This document shows, piece after piece, positions 1 to 6,339 of a stretch of DNA of 6,861 nt. The stretch is from contig CACXGH010000030.1 in the NCBI GenBank assembly GCA_902767175.1, positions 1-6,861 of the forward strand. Reading direction: 5' to 3'. The notes below the pieces were generated by a model, which was given only the letters and a program-made list of their open reading frames with translations, was not told the DNA's origin and made no database searches. The DNA is from an uncultured Ruminococcus sp. (GTDB lineage Bacteria; Bacillota; Clostridia; Oscillospirales; Acutalibacteraceae). The first letter of the stretch is position 1. The number at the start of each line of letters is the position of its first letter. Both the position numbers and the translations under genes were made by a program.

Positions 1-85
1 CGGGTGTCCGGTGGACACCTCTGCCGAAGGCAGAAGCACCGACCGAGCCGGCAGGCGAGACTCGGGGGACATCGACGCTTGTTAT
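1..85 (-). repeat. Left copy of an 85-bp GC-rich hairpin repeat (perfect inverted partner of 6775-6859)
   Basis: Every base from 1 to 85 pairs with the complement of 6859 down to 6775 (positions sum to 6860), with no mismatch. It is placed on the minus strand because the other copy reads in the opposite sense. It contains three stem-loops: GGTGTCC/GGACACC (3-9 with 13-19, 3-nt loop), TCTGCC/GGCAGA (20-25 with 29-34, 3-nt loop), and CCGAG/CTCGG (43-47 with 61-65, 13-nt loop). It is far more GC-rich than the neighbouring genes. Identity stops abruptly after GTTAT at 85, where AT-rich unique sequence begins. No transposase is nearby, so it looks like a dispersed non-coding repeat rather than the end of an autonomous element. 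Its outer boundary is unknown because the window starts inside or at its edge. Confidence 0.93.
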
Positions 86-108
86 ATACATAAAGTATAA
101 TATATACT
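79..108 (+). promoter_or_regulatory. Candidate promoter for the 132-443 gene, -35 box inside the repeat
   Basis: TTGTTA (79-84) serves as -35 and TATACT (103-108) as -10, with an 18-bp spacer. The start codon lies 23 bp downstream of the -10 box. The -35 hexamer is part of the 85-bp repeat while the -10 is in unique DNA. A second -10-like TATAAT at 96-101 has no suitable -35 partner. The assignment rests on consensus matching only. Confidence 0.45.
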
Positions 109-131
109 GATGGTATAAACAGGAGGAGCAT

Positions 132-443
132 ATGACACGGGAGACAGCCAAAAAAAAGATAAGGGGCTTTCCGTTAAAGCTGCAGGCTTTAGCAAAGAAA
201 GACATTGATGAGCGTGCATATATAACGACAGAGTCTGTGCCTGTGTTTGAAATAGAAAACGGGTATTATCAGATGACGGTAAATTATAAAATAAAGCTTG
301 AGGACGGGTATATATATGGAAAAGCGATGAGCCTTGACGATTTTGTCAAAATGCACGATGCAGCAGAAAGAGGAGAGGTATTTACTATCATGTACCTTAA
401 AAGCTCCCGAATTATTATAGAGATAGAAGAAAGAAATAATTAA
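132..443 (+). CDS. Small hypothetical protein, 103 aa
   Basis: I do not recognise this protein. The ATG is preceded by AGGAGG (121-126) at a 5-nt spacing, a near-ideal ribosome binding site, so it is very probably a real gene. The product is soluble-looking, with no signal peptide or membrane helix. It has a basic N-terminus (KKKIRGF) and alternating hydrophobic and polar stretches (for example YYQMTVNYKIKL near 45-56 and SRIIIEIEE near the end) that suggest a small mostly beta fold with one helix around residues 67-80 (SLDDFVKMHDAAER). It lies just inside the left repeat and 61 bp upstream of the ABC ATPase gene, on the same strand. No terminator is visible between them, so co-transcription is possible. 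No function is assigned. Confidence 0.8.
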   Translation: MTRETAKKKIRGFPLKLQALAKKDIDERAYITTESVPVFEIENGYYQMTVNYKIKLEDGYIYGKAMSLDDFVKMHDAAERGEVFTIMYLKSSRIIIEIEERNN

Positions 444-504
444 ATACAAATTGTAAATATATATAGAAATATACAAATAGTATATTAGGAACGGAGGCAA
501 AGAG

Positions 505-1404
505 ATGAAATACATATTGCAGACCAAGGAACTGACAAAGGTATATTCAATGAAAAAGGCTGTAGATAATGTATCACTGACGGTAAAGCCGGGCGATATT
601 TACGGCTTTGTAGGCAAAAACGGAGCAGGAAAGACCACCTTTATAAGAATGATACTTGGTCTTACAAGAGCAACACAGGGAAGCTGCAGCTTTTTTGACG
701 GAGCAGGCGATGCAGGTGACAGACGGCGCATAGGCAGCCTTGTAGAGAGTCCGGCACTTTACAAAAATTTGTCTGCAAGACAAAACCTCGAGCTTTACTG
801 TATTATGACAGGCTCGGACAGAGCATCTGCCGACGGACTGCTGGAGCTTGTAGGGCTTTCGGATACGGGAAAAAAGCGTGTTGCGGATTTTTCTCTCGGA
901 ATGAAGCAGCGTCTCGGAATAGCTATGGCGCTTGTCGCAGACCCGGAGTTTTTAGTGCTTGATGAGCCTATCAACGGACTTGACCCGAAGGGTATAGTTG
1001 AGATAAGAGAACTTCTTCTTGACCTGAACAGGAAAGGCAAGACAATTTTTATTTCAAGCCATATATTGGGCGAGCTTGAGAAAATAGCCACCTGCTACGG
1101 AATAATCTCATCGGGCAGACTTGTAGAGGAGATAACTGCAAGGCAGCTTCAGGAGATGAGCATGGAACGCACAATGATAAACACTGATTCTCCTGAAAAA
1201 GCAAGGAAAATTGCAGCCGGAATCCTCGGGAGCGATAATCTTGCGATAGAAAACGGGATACTCTGTGTATCAAAGAAGATACCGAATATAGGCGAGCTTA
1301 CAAATGAGATGTTCAAAAACGGTATTATCGTATCGGGCATTACAAGTGATAACGGCGGTGCGGAGGAATATTTCCTGCGTAAAATGGAGGAGGGACAGTC
1401 ATGA
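505..1404 (+). CDS. ABC transporter ATP-binding protein, BcrA/LanF-like (299 aa)
   Basis: This is the ATPase subunit that would power an ABC-2 exporter at the inner face of the membrane. All nucleotide-binding motifs are present: Walker A GKNGAGKT (37-44, Lys43), signature FSLGMKQR (129-136), Walker B FLVLDEP (149-155, catalytic Glu154), D-loop NGLDP (157-161) and switch His186. Where many ABC ATPases have the Q-loop glutamine, this one reads LVESPALY (79-86, Glu81), a form typical of the BcrA/lantibiotic-immunity subfamily. The C-terminal third (about 205-299) is an accessory region of the kind found in that subfamily. Length is normal. GGAGG at 493-497 sits 7 nt before the ATG. The stop overlaps the permease start by 4 bp, implying translational coupling. 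Known relatives confer peptide or bacitracin resistance or immunity; the substrate here cannot be read from the sequence. Confidence 0.93.
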   Translation: MKYILQTKELTKVYSMKKAVDNVSLTVKPGDIYGFVGKNGAGKTTFIRMILGLTRATQGSCSFFDGAGDAGDRRRIGSLVESPALYKNLSARQNLELYCIMTGSDRASADGLLELVGLSDTGKKRVADFSLGMKQRLGIAMALVADPEFLVLDEPINGLDPKGIVEIRELLLDLNRKGKTIFISSHILGELEKIATCYGIISSGRLVEEITARQLQEMSMERTMINTDSPEKARKIAAGILGSDNLAIENGILCVSKKIPNIGELTNEMFKNGIIVSGITSDNGGAEEYFLRKMEEGQS

Positions 1405-2222
1405 ATGCGCTATTTAAAGCTGATTTGTATAAGCTAAGAAACAGCAGGAGCTTCAGGGTGTGTATTATAGTTTCCTTTGTTCTCGGAATTGTCATGGCGG
1501 TGCTGTATTATTATGCATGGAAGTCTCTTGCAGAGAATATTGAATCTACAAAAAGTCTTATTCTAAGCATGGGTGACTATGGAGACACCGTGAGTGAGGC
1601 ACTTGATCTGATACCCAAAAATAACCTGTGGTCGTATATAAATATTTCACTGTCAGACCAGAATGTGCTGTATCTTGCAGCAATTGTAATAAGTATTTTT
1701 GTCGGCTCCGAGTATTCCATGGGTACGCTGAGAAATTCCGTATCAAGGGGTTTTTCACGCACACAGATATATTTCTCGAAGCTGCTGACCGCTATGATAG
1801 CAGCCCTTGCCGTAATAATATTATATGTCCTTGGCGGTGCAATTCCCGGATGTATTATGTTCGGCTTTTCGGCATCGGTTTCTGCAGGCGAAATAATCGT
1901 ATCTGTTTTGGGTTATTTTGTGCTGTTTATCGCTGCAACAAGCTTTTATGCAATGATATGTACAATTACAAAAAAGACAGGCTATGCTATAGCCTTTTCA
2001 CTTATAGTACCGCTGCTTATTACATCGCTTGACCGTGTAATAAGAATAGGCTATAAGGACTTCGGAAAGATCTCAAGATTCTGGCTGTTTGAGACAATAA
2101 CAGACACTCAGCAGCTCATACAGTCCTCAGAGACATATATCATCTTTATTGTGGCTGCGGTATATATTGCACTGTGTACGGTTATGGGTATTGTTATTTT
2201 CAGACGGCAGGAAATAAAGTGA
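1401..2222 (+). CDS. ABC-2 type permease, six-helix (273 aa)
   Basis: This is the membrane partner of the preceding ATPase. Six hydrophobic segments are visible at about residues 19-39, 88-102, 129-152, 164-188, 193-210 and 246-267, the usual number for a BcrB/LanE/LanG-type subunit. Between helices 2 and 3 is the family motif EYSMGTLRNSVSRGFSR (about 104-120), which normally forms the coupling region facing the ATPase. The first loop (about 40-87), between helices 1 and 2, is relatively long and is the likeliest external domain. The ATG overlaps the ATPase stop (ATGA) and has a purine-rich GGAGGAGGG site upstream. Only one permease gene is present, so the transporter would be a 2+2 homodimeric type rather than a three-gene LanFEG system. 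The substrate is unknown; antimicrobial peptide or drug export is inference from the family. Confidence 0.88.
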   Translation: MNALFKADLYKLRNSRSFRVCIIVSFVLGIVMAVLYYYAWKSLAENIESTKSLILSMGDYGDTVSEALDLIPKNNLWSYINISLSDQNVLYLAAIVISIFVGSEYSMGTLRNSVSRGFSRTQIYFSKLLTAMIAALAVIILYVLGGAIPGCIMFGFSASVSAGEIIVSVLGYFVLFIAATSFYAMICTITKKTGYAIAFSLIVPLLITSLDRVIRIGYKDFGKISRFWLFETITDTQQLIQSSETYIIFIVAAVYIALCTVMGIVIFRRQEIK

Positions 2223-2288
2223 AAAGTAACAGATGTGATCCTGTAATATCTGAAAGTCAATCAGGTTTTCAGGCAAAGGGGTTCCGCC

Positions 2289-2327
2289 GGCATGACTGCC
2301 CTTGAAGAATGTGGTACCGTGCTTTTT
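2289..2327 (+). terminator. Weak terminator candidate after the ABC operon
   Basis: GGCATG (2289-2294) can pair with CGTGCT (2318-2323), including G-U pairs, and is followed by TTTTT (2323-2327). The stem is short and the loop is long, so this is only a possible rho-independent terminator. It is, however, the only T-run hairpin between the permease stop and the next promoter. The rest of 2223-2337 shows a 5-bp CAGAT/ATCTG inverted repeat (2230-2252) and nothing else I can interpret. Confidence 0.25.
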
Positions 2328-2337
2328 ATAAAATAAA

Positions 2338-2366
2338 TGTACAAATCAGAAAAATAATGTTATAAT
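2338..2366 (+). promoter_or_regulatory. Extended -10 promoter of the response regulator-kinase-protease operon
   Basis: A perfect TATAAT (2361-2366) is preceded by TG one base upstream (2358-2359), giving an extended -10. A 4/6 match to the -35 consensus, TGTACA (2338-2343), sits at a 17-bp spacing. Transcription would start near 2373, leaving a leader of about 45 nt before the ATG at 2418. This fits sigma-A-type recognition and is the best promoter in the window. Confidence 0.7.
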
Positions 2367-2376
2367 AGTATAAAAC

Positions 2377-2393
2377 AGGTGCGTAAAGCACCT
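2377..2393 (+). promoter_or_regulatory. 5'-leader hairpin of the two-component operon
   Basis: AGGTGC (2377-2382) and GCACCT (2388-2393) form a perfect 6-bp stem with a GTAAA loop, almost at the predicted transcript 5' end. Only three T residues follow (two beyond the stem), so it does not look like a terminator. A 5'-terminal stem that protects mRNA from degradation, or an operator dyad just downstream of the start site, would fit equally well. Confidence 0.4.
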
Positions 2394-2417
2394 TTACCAA
2401 ACAAAGGAGTGAACAGT

Positions 2418-3125
2418 ATGGGAATGGGAAAAATACTTGTAGTAGACGATGATATCAATATATGCGAGCTTTTAAGACTATATATCGAAAAAGACGGATA
2501 TGAGGTTGTAATAGCAAATGACGGAGGACAGGCTGTAACGAAGTTCAAAACAGAAAAGCCCGACCTTGTAATGCTCGATATAATGCTGCCTGTGCTTGAC
2601 GGCTGGCAGGTTTGCAGAGAGATAAGGAAAACCTCTCAGTGTCCTATAATAATGCTTACTGCAAAGGGCGAGGTGTTCGACAAGGTTCTCGGACTTGAGC
2701 TTGGAGCAGATGACTATGTAGTAAAGCCGTTTGAGACTAAGGAAATAGTAGCAAGAATAAAGGCAGTTCTCAGGCGTGTAGGCGGCGGTCTCTCTATAGG
2801 CGAAAACAGCGAGGAGGGCAAAAAAGAGGTAAGATATGACGGGCTTGTTATAAACCTTACCAACTATGAGCTGAGAGTAAATGGTGAGCAGGTGGATACT
2901 CCGCCGAAAGAAATGGAGCTTATATATCATCTTGCAAGCAATCCCAACAGGGTATTTACAAGAGACCAGCTGCTTGATGAGGTATGGGGTTTTGATTATT
3001 ACGGTGACTCACGAACGGTAGATGTGCATATCAAGAGGCTCAGGGAAAAGCTCGAGGGAGTATCTGATAAATGGGCGCTCAAGACCGTATGGGGAGTAGG
3101 TTATAAGTTTGAAACGAAAGAATAA
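2418..3125 (+). CDS. OmpR/PhoB-family response regulator (235 aa)
   Basis: This is a DNA-binding transcription regulator switched by phosphorylation from its partner kinase. The receiver domain (about 5-120) has the acidic pocket DDD (10-12), phospho-acceptor Asp54 in VMLDIMLP, switch Thr81, Tyr100 and Lys103 in YVVKPF. The winged-helix DNA-binding domain (about 135-233) has the family pattern PPKEMELIYHL, the recognition-helix stretch DSRTVDVHIKRLREKL and the terminal wing VWGVGYKF. I chose ATG 2418 because AAAGGAGT ends 7-8 nt upstream. An earlier in-frame GTG at 2379 lies inside the leader hairpin, only a few bases from the predicted transcript start, with no ribosome site. A second ATG at 2424 is also possible. 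It overlaps the kinase gene by 17 bp. Its targets are not known from the sequence. Confidence 0.95.
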   Translation: MGMGKILVVDDDINICELLRLYIEKDGYEVVIANDGGQAVTKFKTEKPDLVMLDIMLPVLDGWQVCREIRKTSQCPIIMLTAKGEVFDKVLGLELGADDYVVKPFETKEIVARIKAVLRRVGGGLSIGENSEEGKKEVRYDGLVINLTNYELRVNGEQVDTPPKEMELIYHLASNPNRVFTRDQLLDEVWGFDYYGDSRTVDVHIKRLREKLEGVSDKWALKTVWGVGYKFETKE

Positions 3126-4620
3126 GTTTTTCTCGGGAAAATCACTGTTTCTTAAATACATGAATGTAAGCGTCATAATCGTTTTTCTCAGCTTCCTTTT
3201 GCTCGGCGTTATTCTTACTATGACTATTTCGGGCTATTGGTACAACGAAAAGCATACGACGCTTGCTACCCGTGCCGAAAATATTGCGGAGTACATAAGA
3301 ATCAATCTCAGAAATGCAAGAACTGCCGACAACGGACGGACAGACTTTGAATGGATAAACTCCAACTATGCACAGTATATGAACGAGTTTCTTCATATCT
3401 ATGCAGGCGATGTTGACTCCGATATCATAATTGTCGACAGCAATTCCTGCATCGTAATGTCGGTTTCTGACAATAAGCGTGTTACGGCAGGGGTCTATCT
3501 GAGGAATGAGACTGTCGCAAATGCGCTGTCACAGAATTCTACCTTTGAAAAAGGCAATCTCGGCGGTGCTTATTCCGATACAAGATATATCTCAACAAAG
3601 GCAATATACAGCAGAAACGGCATAGATGTAATGGGAGCTGTTATCATTACAACAAACACGAATGATATCGACAGTTTCATGAACATGGTAATGCAGATAT
3701 TTATTCTTGCGGCAATAGCAACTCTGTCTATGTCGATACTTGCAATAGGTGTGTTTTCTTATAATATGGTAAAGCCGCTCAGACAGATGTCATCTGCCGC
3801 CAAGCAGTTCGGAAAGGGAGATTTCAGTGTCCGTGTAAGTGCAACGGGCAATGATGAGATAAAGGAGCTTGCAACAGCCTTCAATAATATGGCAGAGTCA
3901 CTTTCTGCGTCTGAGATAACAAGAAAGAGCTTTGTAGCGAATGTCTCTCACGAGCTGAAAACGCCTATGACGACAATAGCAGGCTTTATTGACGGCATAC
4001 TTGACGGAACTATTCCCGAAGAAAAACAGGATTATTACCTGCATATAGTTTCAGATGAGATAAAGCGCCTTTCAAGGCTTGTAAGATCTATGCTTGACCT
4101 GTCAAGGATAGACAGCGGTGAGCTGAAACTGAATTTCCAGAAATTCGATATGCTTGATGTGCTTGTAAATATAATTATTACCTTTGAACAGGAAATTGAC
4201 CGGAAGCGTATCGAAATAAGAGGACTTGATACTATCACACCAAAGGTGGTTTACGGAGATAAGGATCTTCTGCATCAGGTAATATACAATCTTATTGAGA
4301 ATGCGGTAAAATTTACAAACGAGGGCGGATATATCGAATTCAATATCATAGAAAGCCTTGAAAGATTTGATTTTATTATAAAGAACAGCGGCATCGGTAT
4401 AAAAACATCAGAGATAGAGCACGTCTTTGAGAGATTTTATAAGACCGATAAGTCACGAAGCAAGGATAAGAAGGGTCTCGGTCTCGGGCTTTATCTTGTA
4501 AGAAGTATTATAAGGCTTCACGGCGGTGATATCTCTGCAAAGAGCAACGAGGGCGAGTATACCGAGTTCGATTTTTATCTGCCGAAAAAATCAGAGACAA
4601 AAAAACATGAAAAGAAATGA
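3109..4620 (+). CDS. Membrane sensor histidine kinase with HAMP domain (503 aa)
   Basis: This is the partner kinase of the preceding regulator. Domain order: basic N-terminus, TM1 (about 20-42), an extracytoplasmic sensor of about 150 residues, TM2 (about 192-217), HAMP (about 218-271), HisKA with FVANVSHELKTPMT (phospho-acceptor His281), and the HATPase domain with N box NLIENAVKFT (Asn394, Asn397), F box VFERFY and G2 box GLGLGL (456-461). The sensor contains IIIVDSNSCIV (106-116) and GAVIITT (176-182), patterns seen in Cache/PAS-like extracellular folds; that assignment is inference. No cytoplasmic PAS domain is present, unlike WalK. The G1 box reads NSGIGI (426-431) where most kinases have DxGxGI, so the usual aspartate is asparagine. 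Translation probably starts at TTG 3109, inside the regulator gene, with AGG 8 nt upstream. The alternative ATG 3160 has no visible ribosome site and would remove the basic segment before TM1. Confidence 0.93.
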   Translation: MKRKNKFFSGKSLFLKYMNVSVIIVFLSFLLLGVILTMTISGYWYNEKHTTLATRAENIAEYIRINLRNARTADNGRTDFEWINSNYAQYMNEFLHIYAGDVDSDIIIVDSNSCIVMSVSDNKRVTAGVYLRNETVANALSQNSTFEKGNLGGAYSDTRYISTKAIYSRNGIDVMGAVIITTNTNDIDSFMNMVMQIFILAAIATLSMSILAIGVFSYNMVKPLRQMSSAAKQFGKGDFSVRVSATGNDEIKELATAFNNMAESLSASEITRKSFVANVSHELKTPMTTIAGFIDGILDGTIPEEKQDYYLHIVSDEIKRLSRLVRSMLDLSRIDSGELKLNFQKFDMLDVLVNIIITFEQEIDRKRIEIRGLDTITPKVVYGDKDLLHQVIYNLIENAVKFTNEGGYIEFNIIESLERFDFIIKNSGIGIKTSEIEHVFERFYKTDKSRSKDKKGLGLGLYLVRSIIRLHGGDISAKSNEGEYTEFDFYLPKKSETKKHEKK

Positions 4621-4628
4621 GAAGAAAT

Positions 4629-4637
4629 GGAGGAAGG
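4629..4637 (+). promoter_or_regulatory. Ribosome binding site that fixes the protease start at 4645
   Basis: GGAGGAAGG lies 7-11 nt before ATG 4645. An upstream in-frame ATG at 4627 overlaps this site and has only a weak AGAAG-like sequence before it, so 4645 is the better start. Confidence 0.7.
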
Positions 4638-4644
4638 CTCACTG

Positions 4645-6099
4645 ATGAAGGATAATAATGAATTGGAATACAACGGTAATGCAGAAGTATCCGGTATCAG
4701 CGGCGGCATAAACGATAATGCTGAAGAGCAGGAAACAGTGCCTGCACCTATGACATACAGGGATATAAAGGCGGCTGAAGCTGAAGAAAATAAGGTCGGA
4801 AGCAATGCGGTGAGGTCTGATGAAGGCGGCAGTCCGGTATACAGCATAAGCGAAGATGAGCTGATACTCCCGCCTTTCAGTGAAAAAAGGATATCGAAAA
4901 AAGTATATATAATAAAGTCGCTCGCATGGATGCTCAGCGTTGTGCTCGTATCGCTTGCGATATTTATGATATTCAGGTTTATTACTGCAGAGAATGCCGC
5001 ACATGACAAAAAAACAAGCGTAAGTATTCCCGATAATCATTATGCGGCGTCATCATATGCCGAGGAAGTGTCCCTTGCAGGTGCGCCTGCGGCTCATGCA
5101 GACCCTGACGGGCCTCAGATATCAACGGTAAAGCCTGAGGAAAGCACTGATACAAACGAGATAAACAGGGCTTTCAAAAAAGCTTCTCCGTCCGTTGTAT
5201 GTGTAACCTCATATAAGAGCGGACAGGATTATATACTGAATAAAATAGGTGACGGATCAGGTATTATTATCTCTGCTGACGGATATATTGCTACAAACAG
5301 CCATGTGGTCGATGACGATACGTCTACAGGCGTGCTTATAACGGTGTATGACGGTACACAGTACCTCGGAACTATAATCGGCGTTGACCCTAAGACAGAC
5401 CTTGCGGTAATAAAAATAGATGCAGAGGGGCTTACTCCTGCTGAGTTTGCAAATTCCGATACACTTTATGTCGGACAGGAGGTTTATGCCATAGGAAACC
5501 CCGGAGGATCAAATTTTACAAACTCTCTTACAAAGGGTACTGTATCCGCAGTGGGCAGGATATTGTCAAGCAATGCGTATGTAAGGTATATTCAGACAGA
5601 TGCGGCGATAAATCCCGGAAACTCAGGCGGCCCGCTCGTAAATGAGCATGGACAGGTAGTGGGAATGAATACCTCCAAGATCGTTACTGCCAATTATGAA
5701 GGAATGGGCTTCTCTATACCGTGCAATAAGGTCGCAGAGATAATAAACAAGCTCATAAGGTACGGTTATATCAATGACAGAGGTACATTGGGAATATTGG
5801 GAACTACCTGCAATCTTTATGAGTCCAAAAGCAAGAATGTACCTATGGGTATGGTGATTACAAAGATTGATACAACAAGTCCGCTTTATATGTCTAAGGT
5901 CAAAGAGCAGGATATAATTACAGCAGTAAACGGTGTAAGAGTAAAGTCTGCGGTGGAGTTTATCGAGCAGATGAGCAGCTATAAGCCGGGTGATACAATA
6001 GTGCTTACTTTGTTCAGAGCAGCGGAAGGAAACAGCGTAAAGGAGTATTCATACGACCAGCAGGTAACTCTGATAGAGGATACAGCGTCAATAAATTGA
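4645..6099 (+). CDS. htrA: Membrane-anchored HtrA/DegP-type serine protease with PDZ domain (484 aa)
   Basis: This is a trypsin-like serine protease expected to degrade damaged or misfolded proteins on the outer face of the cytoplasmic membrane. Numbered from the chosen start, it has an acidic cytoplasmic tail (about 1-85), one membrane helix (about 87-113), an Ala/Ser/Pro-rich linker to about 172, the protease domain (about 174-370) and one PDZ domain (about 395-460). The catalytic triad is complete: His220 in TNSHVV, Asp252 in KTDLAV and Ser327 in GNSGGPL. The neighbouring motifs GTVSAVGR, YIQTDAAINPGNSGG and GMGFSIP are hallmarks of the family. The single PDZ matches Gram-positive HtrA rather than two-PDZ DegP. 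It starts 24 bp after the kinase stop and shares its transcript, ending at the terminator at 6121. Expression under the adjacent two-component system is likely from this arrangement. The family call is certain; the symbol is by family only. The longer form from ATG 4627 would be 490 aa. Confidence 0.95.
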   Translation: MKDNNELEYNGNAEVSGISGGINDNAEEQETVPAPMTYRDIKAAEAEENKVGSNAVRSDEGGSPVYSISEDELILPPFSEKRISKKVYIIKSLAWMLSVVLVSLAIFMIFRFITAENAAHDKKTSVSIPDNHYAASSYAEEVSLAGAPAAHADPDGPQISTVKPEESTDTNEINRAFKKASPSVVCVTSYKSGQDYILNKIGDGSGIIISADGYIATNSHVVDDDTSTGVLITVYDGTQYLGTIIGVDPKTDLAVIKIDAEGLTPAEFANSDTLYVGQEVYAIGNPGGSNFTNSLTKGTVSAVGRILSSNAYVRYIQTDAAINPGNSGGPLVNEHGQVVGMNTSKIVTANYEGMGFSIPCNKVAEIINKLIRYGYINDRGTLGILGTTCNLYESKSKNVPMGMVITKIDTTSPLYMSKVKEQDIITAVNGVRVKSAVEFIEQMSSYKPGDTIVLTLFRAAEGNSVKEYSYDQQVTLIEDTASIN

Positions 6100-6120
6100 G
6101 AATATTTTGATGATCCGCTC

Positions 6121-6168
6121 AAACGGCATATTCAGATTTGCAGTGAATATGCCGTTTTTGTTCTTTAT
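6121..6168 (+). terminator. Strong rho-independent terminator of the two-component/protease operon
   Basis: AAACGGCATATTCA (6121-6134) pairs perfectly with TGAATATGCCGTTT (6144-6157), a 14-bp stem with a 9-nt loop. It is followed by a T-rich tail (TTGTTCTTT, to 6168), 21 bp after the protease stop. The A-rich left arm means it could also act on the opposite strand. It separates the protease from the padR transcription unit. Confidence 0.92.
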
Positions 6169-6188
6169 TATATCAAAATAAGAAACTT

Positions 6189-6211
6189 AAGAAAAAACTT
6201 TCTTTTTTCTT
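6189..6211. other. A/T-only hairpin in the padR upstream region
   Basis: AAGAAAAAA (6189-6197) and TTTTTTCTT (6203-6211) form a perfect 9-bp stem with a CTTTC loop, within a purine/pyrimidine-biased run reaching to about 6226. It may be a minor second terminator, an intrinsically bent segment or an UP-type element. Nothing shows which. Confidence 0.4.
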
Positions 6212-6246
6212 TTCTTGAAAAAAATTAATGATAGTTACACATATTA

Positions 6247-6263
6247 TTAACATACAGTTAACA
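6247..6263 (+). promoter_or_regulatory. Direct repeat TTAACA-N5-TTAACA, OmpR-family response regulator-like site
   Basis: Two perfect TTAACA hexamers (6247-6252 and 6258-6263) are separated by 5 bp, so they repeat every 11 bp, one helical turn. Weaker 4/6 matches continue the phase upstream at 6236 (TACACA) and 6225 (TTAATG). The pair ends 20 bp before the padR -35 box. This geometry matches known PhoP-type boxes (TT[A/C]ACA repeats), and on the other strand the WalR-type TGTWAH-N5-TGTWAH. Activator binding upstream of the promoter is inference. Confidence 0.5.
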
Positions 6264-6283
6264 ACATTTTTTCGGAATATGTC

Positions 6284-6312
6284 TTGAAAAGAATTATCTT
6301 TTTTGGTATTAT
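6284..6312 (+). promoter_or_regulatory. Promoter of the padR-like gene
   Basis: TTGAAA (6284-6289) and TATTAT (6307-6312) are 17 bp apart, with a TG one base upstream of the -10 (6304-6305). An overlapping TATAAT (6310-6315) would need a 20-bp spacer and is less likely. The start codon is about 27 bp further on. Confidence 0.65.
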
Positions 6313-6339
6313 AATAACTAACATTAATAGGAAAGGCGG

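Noticed and set aside
451..486. Possible separate promoter for the ABC operon (TTGTAA at 451, TATATT at 481).
   Set aside because: The hexamers are 24 bp apart, and alternative -10 boxes at better spacing are poor matches. The tract is just AT-rich, so I do not call it.
2311..2323. GTGGTACCGTGCT resembles the conserved T-box core (TGGNACCGCG).
   Set aside because: There is too little upstream sequence for a stem I with specifier loop, no convincing competing terminator/antiterminator pair, and the downstream genes are a two-component system with its own promoter after the motif.
2379..2417. Longer form of the response regulator starting at GTG 2379.
   Set aside because: The start would fall inside the leader hairpin a few bases from the predicted transcript 5' end. 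A proper ribosome site precedes ATG 2418, and the receiver domain begins right after it.
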